Source: Streblospio benedicti
Lineage: Eukaryota; Annelida; Polychaeta; Spionida; Spionidae
DNA: 64,000 nucleotides
Direction: 5' to 3'
NCBI GenBank assembly: GCA_019095985.1
Contig: CM032660.1
Location: 39,511,427-39,575,426, forward strand
Part shown: positions 1 through 10,729 of the stretch, in pieces
Layout of the letters: the number at the start of each line of letters is the position of its first letter
Numbering within the stretch: the first letter of the stretch is position 1
Translations under genes and position numbers: made by a program
The notes under the pieces: generated by a model
Seen by the model: only the letters and a program-made list of their open reading frames with translations
Database searches by the model: none
Told to the model about the DNA's origin: nothing

Positions 1-108
1 TGTGTATTTTCCTTGAGTGCCAGACGTTGTTTGGGGTTATAAAACACTATATTTTATAACCTATAGGGAATTCTAACTATAGTCACATGTGGTACTTTGT
101 ACCAACAG

Positions 109-236
109 ATATCAGACTTGATGAGCCGGTGACCTCATCAATGTGCCACAGTCATAGAACTAGACCAGTCTGGACTCTGGACATGATATTGAGAACAAAG
201 ACAATTGCATCAGTGGCTCTGATTCCTTTGAATTAA
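109..236 (+). CDS. Possible terminal exon of an unrecognised gene
   Basis: After an acceptor (pyrimidine-poor tract, then AACAG ending at 108) a frame stays open for 42 codons and ends at TAA (234-236). The peptide contains SHRTRPVWTLDMILRTK and ends ASVALIPLN, a plausible C-terminal end. I do not recognise the family. The exon begins with two bases of a split codon, so the preceding exon, probably left of the window, would end in phase 1. No other exon of this gene is visible here. Coding status rests only on the splice site, the open frame and the composition, and a chance frame is quite possible. Confidence 0.3.
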
Positions 237-699
237 AAAAGGTCTATTGGTAAAAAATATATTAAGGTGTAGCTATACCACAAAACATTTGCTGTCATTT
301 GAATCTGCAGTTAGAGCTTTTTCTTGAAAAAGCATCACATTGCTGTGGCAATATCCATACACTGAAGAATTCATGGTTTTGTGTGTTGTGTATCTCAAAA
401 TATTTCGTGCAACAAACGGATATTGACATGTTTAGACCTTGACCTTCCATCAACACAGTTTTGTTTCGTTTAGTCTCGATCAACCAAATTAAAATGCTGT
501 GGTGACATGCGCCCATCAAGTATGCAATCGAGATCCTGGTTGAACGAAGTTATCAGTAGACATTAGCTTTTAAAAATAAATTCTATATACTATCAAAAGC
601 AAAAACAGTATCATCTTATGTATTCAATATAAATATTATGTTTGACTTACGGTATTTGTTTTAGTTTCTTGAAGAAAAATGTTAAGATCAATTATTATA
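237..699. other. Non-coding stretch after the possible last exon
   Basis: AT-rich sequence with no exon or structured repeat that I can support. It may be a 3' UTR plus spacer if the preceding exon is real. A long poly-A-signal-like AT tract lies around 575-680. Confidence 0.4.
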
Positions 700-1300
700 A
701 ATGATAGAACCAACATCTTTTTTATTCACATTTTAATCAAATATTTCAACCTTGCCGTCATCTTCAGAATATAATGTAAAATGAACCAAATTAAATTACA
801 AAACAGTACTGTTTTCAATATACATGAATATAATACAGAACATGAATCAAAACATAACAACACAAGGATTAAGGATTAAGAGATCAGCAGGTGCTGACAA
901 CATCTAAATCTTGATGGTCTTGTATTCCTCCTTGGTGTTGATCGTGGGTTTTATTTCCTCAATGTACAGTGCCTACAGAGTCAGTAGATGTGCCCCCCCC
1001 CCCGTGAGGTGCTTTTCAGGATCTCCACATGCTCTTCTGTGAGTGTGGTGTTGCACTGTGCCAAATGGCTCTTCATCGGACCTGTATTCCTGGAGTGCTC
1101 TCGGAAGCGGGTGTTGAGATGTAAATTCTGTAGACAAAACCTGATGCAACTGAACGTTTATACTTCTTTTGTTTATTGTCTATCTCAGATCTCTCTATCT
1201 TTGTTATGATATCACCCATATATCTTGAATATAGGGTGGACTCCCCTTTGATTATGTCATCAAATTTGGTCATCCATCCATTTGCTAGATGTGGGGCTGG
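700..1300 (-). mobile_element. Decayed Penelope-like retroelement (3' end)
   Basis: On the minus strand a frame closing near 903 ends with the residues ALYIEEIKPTINTKEEYK, the form typical of the C-terminal tail of the GIY-YIG endonuclease in Penelope-like elements. Other weakly RT/endonuclease-like pieces lie upstream (about 1300-1020). Just downstream of the coding tail (about 770-740, minus strand) is CTGAAGA, a short stem and GAAA, the order of a hammerhead ribozyme core, which many Penelope-like elements carry in their terminal repeats. The copy is 5'-truncated and clearly broken in several places, so it is old. Family assignment is from remembered motif shape, not from a search. Confidence 0.6.
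740..770 (-). ncRNA. Hammerhead-ribozyme-like core in Penelope-like tail
   Basis: Reading the minus strand: CTGAAGA matches the conserved CUGANGA box, followed by a 3-bp stem (GAC/GTT, one G-U pair) with a 6-nt loop and then GAAA. Stem III and the cleavage-site context are weak in this copy, so activity is doubtful. Its place just after the endonuclease-like tail fits the known location of hammerheads in Penelope-like elements. Confidence 0.35.
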
Positions 1301-1431
1301 TAGCCTGCTGTATTTTATGAGTCACTTTGATTTAGATGAACTGCTAGGGCAGGCTATCATGTGGTGTCCTTGTTTTCTTTTCTTTTGCTAAATGGCTATA
1401 TATATGCCCGAAAAGTAACTATCATCATTTA

Positions 1432-1580
1432 TTTCAATTTTACTCTCACTGTTCTTGCAAGCAAGCTCCTACCACTATATTGATATAGCTGAAGACACAT
1501 CTTCCATTTGACTGTATCAAGTGGCCCTAACGGGACTCGAACTCACGACCCCAAGAACAGTGAGAGTAAAATTGAATTCA
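1432..1580 (-). repeat. tRNA-SINE-like fragment with inverted tail (fold-back)
   Basis: On the minus strand, GTTCGAGTCCC at about 1530 is a good pol III B box, preceded by GTGA and followed by a tRNA-3'-end-like GTTAGGGCCAC. No A box is present. The tail sequence at 1434-1455 recurs as its reverse complement at 1554-1577 (arms of about 24 bp), so the place where the tRNA-like 5' half should lie is occupied by an inverted copy of the 3' tail. Likely a rearranged SINE. Confidence 0.5.
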
Positions 1581-4007
1581 CAAGCAAACTTGGGGGAAAA
1601 AATATATATATATATACATAGCATCATTTGTTTGTTATGCTAGTTAGTTCTATGGGGCAAAGTATGACATTAAACTGTTAGTCTGTGTATGCATGTGGCA
1701 TATTACCTATTCATCTAGTCTGGTATATATACATAAATATACAATTAAACTTATTACTTTGAACAAAAGGATAATGTATAAAAGAATTTATGGTAACATT
1801 ATTGTAATCCCTTGATTTTCACCTTTCTCTCATTGTATTATCAAATCTATTTACAAAGTTCACTGTTGCAATATCTTATGATGACAAGAATACAAAACTA
1901 ATCTTAGAAGATGATAATGACCGGTATAATGAGTACCAATGATTAGCACATTTCCCTGCACTTTGTTCAAGTCATCATTTACTCACTCAGTGTTAAAAAA
2001 TAGTGATTGTCTCCTTATTATAGTGGTCTGGTTGGCATTATCACCCTGGTGTGTGTAAGACAGATTTGTCATCTACACAATAGCTCTTGGTCCTTGTAAT
2101 GCTAGAATGTATCTTTCTCAAAAACAATAAAGATAGATAGTTGTTTTAGGGTTCACAAATAATGTATGGTAAGTGATGTCAACTGATGACATTTACAAAG
2201 AGCCTCATTTATAATTTACAGTATTGCCGAACACAAGACCTTGTGAAATATACCGAGTGGTTTACAATGGCAATACCAACATTTACCTTTAATATGCTGT
2301 ATCTATAATGATGTTATCGCCCGTGTGTTAGATTATTTTTCTATGGTGAGTTAAGCAAAATCGATGCAACACTCAGAGATAATACTTTGTGGTTATCAAG
2401 CATTCTAAGTGATATTAACCATGGTTTGGCTCCTTGGACCAACAGTACCGACATTCATTCATCCACCCCTCACTACCAACTCTACTAAAACCAAGCAGTT
2501 TTAATTCTCACCGGCACCAAAAGCCAGTAATATATTTTTATTTTGATACTACGTTGAAATTATGTCTTGCTTGTTTTGAGAAAATAAATGAGTGAATAAA
2601 TGAAAATGGTGACAAGCAGCACAAGGAGGCTGCTGCCAAAGTTTATTTGAGAAAAGGTTGGGGGTCTAAAAACCGACCCACATCAAATTAGTGAGACAAA
2701 TCTAGGAATAAAATTATCGACCCATACCCAACTTTCTCCCACTCCTGACTGTGTTTATGAATGGCAAGGCCGTAGGATATTTTCTGATCTCTTCATAATT
2801 TCATACGCCAATCTTTCCATAAATTATGATAATTATAACAAAGAGCATAACTATCTCTGATTATAATGTAAAGGGAACTGCTTTACTACACTTTACTACA
2901 GATTCATTCATAAAATTGTAAAGTTATTCTTTTTAAACACCAGATGGCAGCATTGATAATAAAATTGCCACAAAAAATCCAATACTAGTGTTATACTCTG
3001 ATATTTTATTGAGCATAACTCTGTGCTGAGGGTGGACAAGAAAACTGATCCCGCAATCAGCGTAAGGTATTTTGCTCATTACCATAATTGAAGATTCCAT
3101 TCCATCGGAGAAAGGGCCACAGCATAAATCCTACATATTTGGTGTTAAGATGTTCAGTACCTTGACCTTAACTGAACTCAACTGAAGTACTTTCTTTTGT
3201 TCTTGGATAGAAATTGGATAGTTTTAAGTGGTTTCTATGCCTTGTTGCCGACTATATACGTGGGAGAAAAAGGTAATTATACCTCGTGGTTTTGATAACA
3301 GCACTCGTTCGCTCCGCTCACTCGTACTGTTATCAAAACCACTCAGTGAGATATTGGCTGATATCTCCACTCCACTCGTATAATAACCTATTAAGGGATA
3401 CAATTGTAAAATAAGTAGATATGATACTACACATACCAAAACACTTAATTAAGCTTACTCTAACAATCAAAATACAAAGAATCATTCATACACTACAATG
3501 AAGTTACAGAACATATTATATATTTAGTTTTGCCTCCTTAATTTCATGTGATTAATTTGAAGGGGAACTATGTAGGGAAGCAATGTGAATATCCACACCA
3601 TTTCTCTCTTGTATTGTTTCTGTGTGCACTCTTTATTGCATGTTCATCTCTTATTTCATTTGAAAAGACAGAATAGTTTTCACGGAAGCCATTTTAGTAA
3701 CGTTTGCTGATTACAAGACTTGTTCTTGAACCTATGTCATGTTTCTGTTTTCTTCTTTCTTAATTCTTTTGTACAGTGTGCCATGATTGAATGCATACTT
3801 ACATTAATTATTGCTGACCACATGACACTTACTATAGATGAGCGCTTGTTCCTGGTCCATCTATGGTGCATTTGCGGAAGCTTTAGTACATGTGGTCCCG
3901 CTATAAAACACAAATACTCTATCTTTGTCAAATTCAGGGTTAAGAATTTTAACACTATAAACCAGTTTGCCTACGCATTTATGTTATACCATTACACTTA
4001 TTTGCAG
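1581..4007. other. Intergenic or intronic stretch without supported gene
   Basis: AT-rich sequence. I find no exon here that splices in phase with the downstream exons at 4008-5933, although their upstream exons must lie here or further left. The only structured item is the hairpin at 3286-3345. Confidence 0.4.
3286..3345. repeat. Inverted-repeat hairpin (MITE-like)
   Basis: The arms TGGTTTTGATAACAG and CTGTTATCAAAACCA are exact reverse complements around about 27 bp. That loop contains CTCGTTCGCTCCGCTCACTC, a self-similar CG-rich phrase. The form suggests the core of a short palindromic MITE. No target-site duplication is evident. Confidence 0.6.
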
Positions 4008-5933
4008 ACTTATTAAGTCGAGGAACAAAATCAAAGATTCGACCAGATGTCGAAAACGAGGTGATGCACGATGTGTCTAAAAGGTAAGAGTATTTCTTAC
4101 GTGTCAATTATTTTTTTCATTGCAATCGCGGTGTTCCACATGCCCGGAAACGTTTCTAATTTAGAATAACAACATGAATAAGCATTGTCAGCTATTGACG
4201 TGCCTATAAGCATATAACCATGTATCACATAATAATGACCCTTTCAAACGTGCATTGTACATTTCTAATACGTAAATGGCCGGTTTACGCTTTCAAGAGC
4301 CCTTGTTTTCTTTCATAGTGATCATTGTGTCATTGCCACAGATCAATCTGTACGTTAGTATAAAAATTGTTCCTCACAATTTGATATTCTAATACTTTCA
4401 CCGTTGATATAATGTTGCGATTGTTTAGTGTTCTTTTCACACAACTACTAATAAACTACCTATGATTATAGCCCTTTCAGCAGAGCTTCACCAACTGTCC
4501 ATGGAGCAGGAAAGGATTACTTGTTCAGTTTCCACATTGATCGTAATCTTGACGGTTCCCCAAATCGCCTTTAGTCCCTGCATCATTGTTACCTATTATC
4601 CACCAACCATGCGTATAACAGAGATGCTTAATTTTAGTATATGAGAGTGTATATAGCATTGGTGAAAATCATTTCACCAACATTTTTTTTCTAAATCACC
4701 ATTCACCAATACATTTCATTGTCTTTCATCAATTATCAGGAATTGTAATTGAATAGCTTGCATCACGTTTCACACCCTTGAATGCAGGCAGTTCACAATT
4801 CACGCTCCAGATTTAGGGCAGATCACCAATCACCACCCTTGTAATGAGCAGATAACCAGTCACTATTTGTAGGTTCCACCACATTTCACGTATTTTAATG
4901 CAGACAGTTCACAATACAAATACACAATCAAGATTTAGGGCATATCACCAATCACAGTTTTGCTATATGACTACCTCGTATATGTGGACTGCTAATGTTA
5001 TACAGAAAACTTCCCTTTTATTATATATAAACCTTGCAAATGTTTTAAATACCTAATGGTTGTCCATGTATCACCATCTTGGTAGTACGGAAACTCCAAA
5101 CAAGTGTGATATTCCAACGGTTAAATTTAATGTAGAGGCCTCGTTGGGGTATTCCATTTTCCACTAAATACTTACATTGTAGCATTTTGTTTTGCCTTTG
5201 TGGTGCTTTCCACTCCTCTTTGGGCCTTTTTGTCACGTTGTCGTGAAAGGGTATAAATAGGTCCGTTTGAGATTTGATTTTCCAGAAATTACATGTACCA
5301 ATGGGCATACATGATCCAATTCATGTGTAAATTTCCTTTGAACATTTAATATGTTGTTAATTCTATATAAATGTGTTTTGTCTTGTTGTTTTAGCAGACT
5401 ATCTACCTATACAGACGTCATGTATTTATTACTTAAACGGTAAGTTTAATTCCCTTTTGTAAATGAAGAGGCGTTAGTACACTGAGTCTCGACATTCAAA
5501 TGTGACCTCTGACCATTTGTGAAAGCCTTCAATGAATGTCAAATTATATCGAATCCCATCCAACAACCTTATTGCGTACAGTCCAAGAAACGTTCTGATT
5601 TCAGTGTACAGCTTTCTCTTCATCAACATCCCCACAGTACTAGTACCACTCAGGCTTAAGGAATATTAACACCAAATTCAGAGATAATGGATATCTTGTG
5701 ATTGTTAGATAAAATAAACGTTTATTTTATAATGATTCAGAGAAATGAATAGCTAATTTTAACTGAATCGAACAGGGTACTTGACATTTTAAAGATATTT
5801 TAAACTTTCAGTTTAGCAATGAAGGTATCTTATAGCAGCTAAAACATTTCCTTTCATCCATCTTTATATTTTAATCTTTCTTTTCAGTTTTGGACAGTTT
5901 GAACAGCTAATTAAAACCTCTATACAATCTTAA
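4008..5933 (+). CDS. Last three exons of an unrecognised gene
   Basis: Three short exons are in consistent phase with good splice sites: 4008-4083 (acceptor TTTGCAG, donor AG|GTAAGA), 5398-5439 (TTAGCAG, CG|GTAAGT) and 5888-5933 (TTTTCAG, stop TAA at 5931). Both internal junctions split an Arg codon at phase 2. The joined peptide of about 52 residues contains SRGTKSKIRPDVENEV, then RLSTYTDVMYLLLKR and FGQFEQLIKTSIQS at the C-terminus. It is basic and helical-looking, with no signal peptide or TM segment in this part. Upstream exons must supply one base in phase before 4008; I could not find them. I do not recognise the family. Three phased exons make a real gene more likely than not. Confidence 0.55.
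4645..4960. repeat. Degenerate direct repeat rich in TTCACAATTCAC
   Basis: Segments at about 4760-4835 and 4880-4957 align: both run through GCA(G/A)ACAGTTCACAAT, AGATTTAGGGCA and ATCACCAATCAC. The period is about 120 bp. The segment lies in the intron between the exons ending at 4083 and starting at 5398. Confidence 0.55.
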
Positions 5934-8049
5934 GCCCCTGTCTGACAGTCAAGAACAAAAATGAGGCGTGGTACTATAGTTGCGGGGCGTAGCTTCTTGT
6001 TATTAATCGAAATTCGTGCTGAAACTTCTGGCGTGCTAAAACTATTATTCTAGACCATTCGGCTTTGTCTTACTATCCCCTTTTCATAGCTCTCGAAAAG
6101 ACTCACAGGGCCAATAATCGATGTCAAATTAAAGAGACATGCACAGGTGAATTCATGTCCTATTGTCCCACATAAATAGTACTTGCTGAGGAATTTGAAT
6201 ATATACATTTTTATCTATTATGCATCTATTTGTGCAGTGTTCCATTTCTTCAAATTAATCATTTCTCTAACCAGGTTTCATGAAATGTACCCAAAAATCA
6301 TGTTTGTGAACATTGACATCTTATCAGCCTTGCCTTTGCAGTCACTGTGCTCTTTTTTTCCAGGGGAGATATGACAGTCACTTTTTTTATGGGTATTGAT
6401 ATTTTATCTAAATCGCATACTAATAATTCTAAAATCATAATTTATTAAGACCAACATGTCCAGTGTATCAAAAACAAAATTATTTATTCAATCTATCTAA
6501 TGAGACATTTGCTCTGCATGTCCCTTTAATGGTGATTCAGTAGCCGCGATGCTTTGGAAAAGGGCATCTATAGGGTGGCTTACCAAATCGTGTTTGCACG
6601 TCTGGATTTCAAAACGAGTCTTCTTGCATCAAAGGCAACTATCTCAATGGATATGATATTCTTTTAAAAATGGCTTTGAAAAGGTTTTAATTAATTCTTT
6701 CATTATTAATTTTGATAACCACAAAGCCCCTTTCAAAAGACGCTCCATAAATCACATCTATTGATGCAGTTGCCCTTGGCTTGCATCATTTTGTATCTGT
6801 CTTCAATCAGAATGAACAACATTTAGAAATTTTAAAACATCTGAATACATACAATTTTATAGATAACGCTTAAGTGTACCATGTTGTAACTGCAGCAGAC
6901 ACCTGTCAATGCTAATCCCAGCTCCAAGATGTGTGTAGGATAACTACAATTTTATTTTCGAGTTGAAAAACGTCGTCTTCACACAACTGCCCGTTTGGGC
7001 TGCCACTCGGCGATTCTGGAGTGCAATCATGGTTTACCTCTCGGCCAGATTCGTGCCCACGCGGGTTTATATTCTTGACTATCAGACTGTGGCTTTAGTC
7101 ACATTACAACACTTACAACTGAATATATATGAAATACATGTATCAATGTAATTACACTAGCTTATGACGACACTATGTTAAAGCACAACGAAATATACAT
7201 CAATCAACCGTGATTAGTCTTTTACTTATGCCAGGAGTTACAGGGGTGGCGACAGTTGGTTCCCATTGTACGCTAGTGCATTTTAAGTTGACGTCTAGAG
7301 TCGCCCATACGGTGCCTGAAAACGTCTGTTGGCGTGAGTATTGTCAACAGTGTGTGAACTGAGTCCTCGCATATTCGCATTGTAGCACTAGATAAATAAA
7401 TGATAAATCAACATATGCGAGAGTTGTCAATGGCCAAACTGCCGGATGGGAACATATAATATGTTCACACCACTACGGGCCATCCCTCTTCCAACCCTAC
7501 CCAACTGAATTTGCTTTTGTCTGTAACATAGCTGTGGGGACAAGAAAATATTGTAGATTAAGATTTTGTGTACAGATGTTAAACGTATTCTCTTTTTACA
7601 GTTTAAGTTGGTTTAAAATATCTAACCGAACAAACATATTAATTAAATTGAGTTTTACTGGTAACTGACTTTTTCCAGTTTTTCCTCATTTTCAATACAA
7701 ACCAAAGCATCAAAAGAGCATTTAATGTTTTTCTTTGTATTGAAAACAAGTGTAAACGTTTACAATTGAAACTTACTCCAAATTAAAATGTATAGAATTT
7801 AGTTACTAATAGATATTTGTAAGCAACTTAAACACTAAAAAAGAAATGAGAGAATAAATCTAAAATTATACAAACTGCTGTACACCAAATAAGTAGCATT
7901 TTTCAATGCATACAGAAGAAATGGTCTTGTATCAATGGGGTACCTTGAAAGCTGTACAAAATCAATAATTCATGCACAATACAATAGGTTCTATCCCGCA
8001 GAATCCTACACCTTCTACCATTGAGCTTTATTGCATGTTAAAGTAAAAT
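5934..8049. other. Stretch without supported gene
   Basis: Past the stop at 5933 the sequence is AT-rich with no polyadenylation signal I would single out. A moderately GC-rich patch at about 6970-7080 is open on the plus strand for about 60 codons but has no splice or family support. Nothing else is recognisable. Confidence 0.4.
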
Positions 8050-8214
8050 TCATTCATTCAGCGATAAGGTCACAATGCTCCATGATTTCTCTATGACAGT
8101 GGGTGTATATGGTGCTATTCTCAACGGATCAAGCAAGTCAATTGTGTTGCTACCCTCACGCAGCATGTGCATACAGTCCAGGAAATTCTGCGCATTAATC
8201 AACGCAGCCTCGTT
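8050..8214 (-). CDS. Possible terminal exon, minus strand, unrecognised
   Basis: Minus-strand frame of 54 codons from a CAG acceptor (plus 8215-8217) to TGA (8050-8052). The peptide reads like protein: it contains LINAQNFLDCMHMLREG and, near the end, IAPYTPTVIEKSWSIVT. No partner exon was found towards higher coordinates. The composition and clean acceptor argue for coding; the short length and lack of a partner argue against. It could also be a decayed exon. Confidence 0.3.
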   Translation of the reverse strand, partial: NEAALINAQNFLDCMHMLREGSNTIDLLDPLRIAPYTPTVIEKSWSIVTLSLNE

Positions 8215-8871
8215 CTGACTAGCGGAACTTCACCCCTTCGCAGAAAGCAGCACCACCTGTATCAAACACATATATCATTTTGAGGTTTCAATCAAAAATA
8301 GATGTGATGCTGACTGCAGAGACGAATATCACCTGTATGATAACACTCATCAAATCAATCATTGTCCTGGTTCATCTGCTAGTTTATAGAGATAGTGTTC
8401 TCTGTTTCTATTGTTTTTTGTGTGTTTTTTTCAGTTCTATAAGTTATATTTAGTTCTATATGCACTGTGGGACGCACTGGTGTTCCGAAATATTCAAAAT
8501 TGATATTGTAAACACATCGCGTTGGTTATATATCGTCAGTCCGTTTATTTGATTCACGTGCATGAATTTCATTGCGTCTTCTATTGAGAACATAGAAGGA
8601 AGAACATTTTAGACTTAGGTCCTATACATGCTATAAAAACAGAAAAGGTCACATCACAATTGACGTTATGACCTCGTCATTATCTGTGTTGCATACAGAT
8701 CACTGATTATTCTGCGTATCCGGAGCCATGCACTTCCTGGGATTTTTCACAGGCGACCAGTCTTTCTTCTTTTTTTAAAGTATGCACAACTCAAAACGGA
8801 AATGACTGTCCGTAGCTCTCTTTTCGTTTACACACGTGTTCAGACTCACCGTTACTTATTGCCATGCTGTT
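8215..8871. other. Stretch without supported gene
   Basis: AT-rich, no exon or repeat that I can support. Confidence 0.35.
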
Positions 8872-8930
8872 CACTGTATGAAACCTGACGATGGTTACTC
8901 CGAGTAACCATCGTCCGGTTTCATACAGTG
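8872..8930. repeat. Near-perfect 59-bp palindrome
   Basis: Arms of 29 bp (8872-8900 and 8902-8930) flank a single central base and differ at one position. The left arm begins CACTGTATGAAACC and ends GGTTACTC. It could form a cruciform or be a tiny palindromic MITE. No clear target-site duplication was seen. Confidence 0.85.
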
Positions 8931-9504
8931 CCGTTGTTATTACATTGAATACACGCTTATAATGCAATTTATCATTATCGCGTGAGACGAAAATTTAAAT
9001 ATTCCCATATTTAAGAGAGGTGTTTAGAATTTTTTACATTCGCCATGTTTTTTGCTCACCAAAGTGTTCACCCTTGTTACATGGCCTTGGACTTGCAGTC
9101 GTGACGTGCAATGGCAGTCACGTGCGCCATTCCTTATGTTCTTCCTACGTGCATATTAAGTCTAACCAGCATTTTCTATAATATCAGCGACCAATCATAA
9201 TGTCGCACCCACTATATTATCTGTTGTAGCTGTGAATGTGCGTCTTTTGTCTTCATTTACCGACATTATCCACTATTATTGAGGTGTGTGTAACCAAATG
9301 TGAGCACTAAGTAGGCTATAATCAACGCTCCTGTCGTGTTTGCGTATTGACTTTGCTGTGATCACGCACGCCAGGCTGGGCGACTTCTGCTTGGTGGTTT
9401 GCGGCTTTCATGCTCTACGCGTGGTAGTTCGTGGTTATTGTATTTGGTGGAAATTGTAACTAGCATCTTCTTTATGTAGTTTATCACTAACGGTGGTGAT
9501 CGCA

Positions 9505-9553
9505 ACAACCACAACAAACACAACCACAACAACCACAGCAAACACAACCACAA

Positions 9554-9612
<59 letters not shown>

Positions 9613-9675
9613 CCGACGGCGACTGCGACGGTGGCGACGGCGACGACAATGACAATGACAAACAACAACGACAAC
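9505..9675. repeat. Trinucleotide microsatellite (ACA)n-(CAG)n-(GAC)n
   Basis: ACA-type repeats grade into about 18 uninterrupted CAG units (about 9554-9608) and then into GAC/GGC units. All six frames stay open because of the repeat, giving poly-Ala, poly-Gln, poly-Thr or poly-Leu. No host gene can be assigned from flanking exons. Confidence 0.9.
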
Positions 9676-10729
9676 CTATTATACATCTCTCACAAATACA
9701 AAGAAATGCTTTTCTATTATTCTGTCTTATTATCTCTGTCTAAAAGGTTTGTTGCTGATTTAAGTTGTATTCTTTTCTTGCTATTACCGTCTCTTCAATC
9801 TCTATCCTTAAGTTTCATTTGTAAATTATATCATTATCTGTACTGCCTGTATGATATGCTAGATACCCTACAGCCGTGTTTAGCCTAATGTACTTTTTGT
9901 TTTATGTGATATAGTAATAATAGCACAATCACTAAGAGCATTGCATTACCACCACTTGAAAGTTGTATATATTGCACTGCAATCACTATATCTCTGTATG
10001 AAAATTGTGATCGTATTCTATGAGCATGTAGATATATACTAAGTAGGTGACTGTAGTGAGTATGAGTACCCAAATTATGGTGCATGTACTTTGCATTATA
10101 CTAGGACTGTTTTTCTATGCCCGAATCATAACCGCCGAAATTTCATGATTATTGAAAATTAAACCCCTATATATAGGTTACGAAGCACCTTATTGATTTA
10201 AATATACATCGTGTGTGACATGAAGAATACATGAGCAGAGTAGGTGCGGCTATCCGGTCTTTGACCTCTTTGCTCAGAACAAATGATAAATTCCTTGTTG
10301 GCATGAACACTCAATGTCACCTAATCACATGCCTTTTTATAGCTAATGGGTTTTGGATAATACATGCATTATGTGCATATGTCCACTATGCGTAACAATC
10401 TGCTTTAATAGATTGCTAAGAAAAGATATATTTCAATTTACAATAAAATGTGCATAGACTAAAGTGAAGGAAAACCAACCATGGCTTACGAAATAACTAG
10501 AAAAAAACTATTCAATGATGTAGTGGTTCCGCAAACTCATGTCAAAGGCATCTCAACATTTTAAAATATACACTCGAAAATTATACAAATGATAGAAATC
10601 GTAACCGGAATGCGACTTTGCGTATATAACAACTGTATACCCCCTGATTTGTAAAAGTTTCCTATGGCGGTCGAATGTGATGACATGACCACACAGAGTA
10701 CGACTGACACTCTGCGCGCTGTGTTGCAG

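Noticed and set aside
3720-4016. Plus-strand frame of 98 codons, hydrophobic start
   Set aside because: Phe/Cys-rich AT-driven composition; it runs into the acceptor of the phased exon at 4008 in a different frame.
6963-7151. Plus-strand frame of about 62 codons in a GC-richer patch
   Set aside because: No acceptor/donor context and no family resemblance; composition alone explains it.
9362-9888. Poly-Ala, poly-Leu, poly-Thr frames on both strands
   Set aside because: Caused by the CAG/ACA microsatellite; no flanking exon or family support.
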